A program made the translations under genes and the position numbers. Under the pieces are notes generated by a model, which was given only the letters and a program-made list of their open reading frames with translations, was not told the DNA's origin and made no database searches. A stretch of 64,000 nt of DNA from Megalonaias nervosa (taxonomy: Eukaryota > Mollusca > Bivalvia > Unionida > Unionidae). This document shows positions 1 to 64,000 of the stretch, piece by piece; the stretch's first letter is position 1; the number at the start of each line of letters is the position of its first letter. The DNA is taken from the NCBI GenBank assembly GCA_016617855.1, contig JAECUM010005016.1, forward strand, positions 62,001-126,000, in the 5' to 3' direction.

Positions 1-62764
<62,764 letters not shown>

Positions 62765-63002
62765 GTAAAATAAGAAAAATAATAATTTAGTAAGGCCCAA
62801 CTCTGATAGACCTCTTAGAAAATGAATTTATAATAGAGAAATGACCGTATAAAATTTATGACAGACAATAAGTAGTAATGTGTTTTTTTTTACATTTGTC
62901 TAAAATGTAATTTAAGCAGAATATTCTGTAATGTTATGTAGTTTTGGGCTAAATATTGGTCTAAGTCCTTGGTAGGTACACCAGTTGCCTTTGTTTTGCA
63001 TA

Positions 63003-63811
63003 CAGTGGTCCCTCTCTTATACTGCCAGTTTTCTTGGCATTGTTGAGTTCGTGGTCTACATGTGCTAAATATAGATTTTGTGGATTCACACACAAAGAGA
63101 AATTAACCTTGAACAAAACAGGGTACCAGACAAAGACCAAAAAAAATCATGTGACATTATGTGTATCACTTCCATTATAACAAAAACAAGTCATTTCATC
63201 TACTTTGTAAAAGTTTCATCTGCATAATTAAATTGCAATACTGTACAGTTAGCAAAATAGGAATAAATCATCACAAAACTTAACATGTCATCATGTAAAT
63301 GGAAATTTATTACTTTACAAAAAAAACAAGTTATTACACTCAGTGGCACTGGGGAGAGTTCAAGAGTTCTTGCTGAAAAACGAGATGTTGGAAAGACTCA
63401 AATAAACAACATCATAACAGATAAAGAGAATATTTTGCAGCACTGGAGTAAATGGAAAGAGATTGATTCTAAATGCCAAGCGATGTTTGTACCAAGATTT
63501 CAGTGACATTTTTTAATGGTTTTTCAATGTGTGTGCCAGCAGTACCCATGCACACTTCATGCTTAAGAATCAAGAACTATTAATGTATACTCACTTGAAA
63601 TAAGTGTATTCTTAAGACAATGAGAACCTTGTAATAATTACTGTTAGTTTTAAATAAAGATATTATATACTTTGAAGCTACATGTAGCTTTCTTACATGA
63701 TACACATGCACATAACTTTCACAAATATAGCATCCCTCTGGAAAGGCCACCTGTTTAATATGATCACTTTCCCTGTGTTGAAGAGGTAGTCGTATAAGAG
63801 GTGGACCACTT
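63003..63811 (+). mobile_element. Pogo/Tigger-like DNA transposon, internally deleted
   Basis: About 809 bp between TA dinucleotides (63001-63002 and 63812-63813), the target duplication of Tc1/mariner-superfamily elements. Left end CAGTGGTCCCTCTCTTATAC; reverse complement of the right end AAGTGGTCCACCTCTTATAC: imperfect terminal inverted repeats. Inside is a short open frame with a CENP-B-type helix-turn-helix (63285-63506). No DDE catalytic domain is present, so it cannot move on its own. Confidence 0.75.
63285..63506 (+). pseudogene. CENP-B-type N-terminal HTH fragment of a pogo/Tigger transposase
   Basis: 73-residue frame. The segment GESSRVLAEKRDVGKTQINN followed by IITDKENILQHW matches the general pattern of the first helix-turn-helix of CENP-B/Tigger transposases (LA..F.VGKTQI..I...K..I...W). 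It ends right after this domain. The full transposase family is several hundred residues long with a second HTH and a DDE domain, so this is a remnant. Assignment is from motif recognition only. Confidence 0.6.
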
Positions 63812-64000
63812 TACCCAGTTAATTCACAAATCTGCTTATGATGTGGGAGCAGGTAGTGGATCCCATTTTTTTTCTTACAGAAAATATCAGAATGATAGAT
63901 CCCTATTTGCTGAACATGAATAAAATGGTCAAAATTGGTGAATAAAACCTTGATATATCACTTGTATTATTGTCAGAAACTGTAGTTATTGCCTGTTAAT

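Overview
The window looks like animal nuclear DNA: AT-rich, intron-dominated, with GT-AG introns, poly-pyrimidine acceptors and many short transposons. The mix of tRNA-derived SINEs, short hAT- and pogo-type MITEs and very long degenerate tandem arrays with 110-165 bp periods suggests a mollusc, probably a bivalve. That assignment is inference; no taxon-specific gene was recognised.

One protein-coding gene was found. It lies on the + strand and runs through the whole window with both ends missing. Seven exons can be joined with fully consistent phases: 1-58, 32870-34676, 41209-41346, 52138-52219, 57541-57622, 58100-59081 and 62679-62764. Together they give 1,078 codons without a stop. The product is a large, mostly disordered protein with one CAP-Gly domain (in the 1.8 kb exon) followed by acidic, Ser-rich and then Lys-rich segments. 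A microtubule-associated role is likely. The orthologue is not identified, so no gene symbol is given.

Layout: exon 1 is followed by a 32.8 kb intron (59-32869) packed with degenerate tandem arrays, three SINE families, a cruciform-forming MITE family, two hAT MITEs with perfect 8 bp target duplications and a pogo-like TIR cluster. The CAP-Gly exon follows. The third exon is preceded by a striking in-frame 57 bp array. In that array the intron's 3' splice site and the first codons of the exon are copied three extra times, giving four equivalent acceptors. The downstream introns hold more MITE copies, a SINE inserted inside another SINE, long microsatellites and further arrays. The right end (63003-63811) is a short pogo/Tigger-like transposon with a CENP-B-type helix-turn-helix fragment.

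The most interesting local feature is the tandem-acceptor array at 41002-41209. It predicts length-variable splice isoforms and possibly copy-number polymorphism between individuals.
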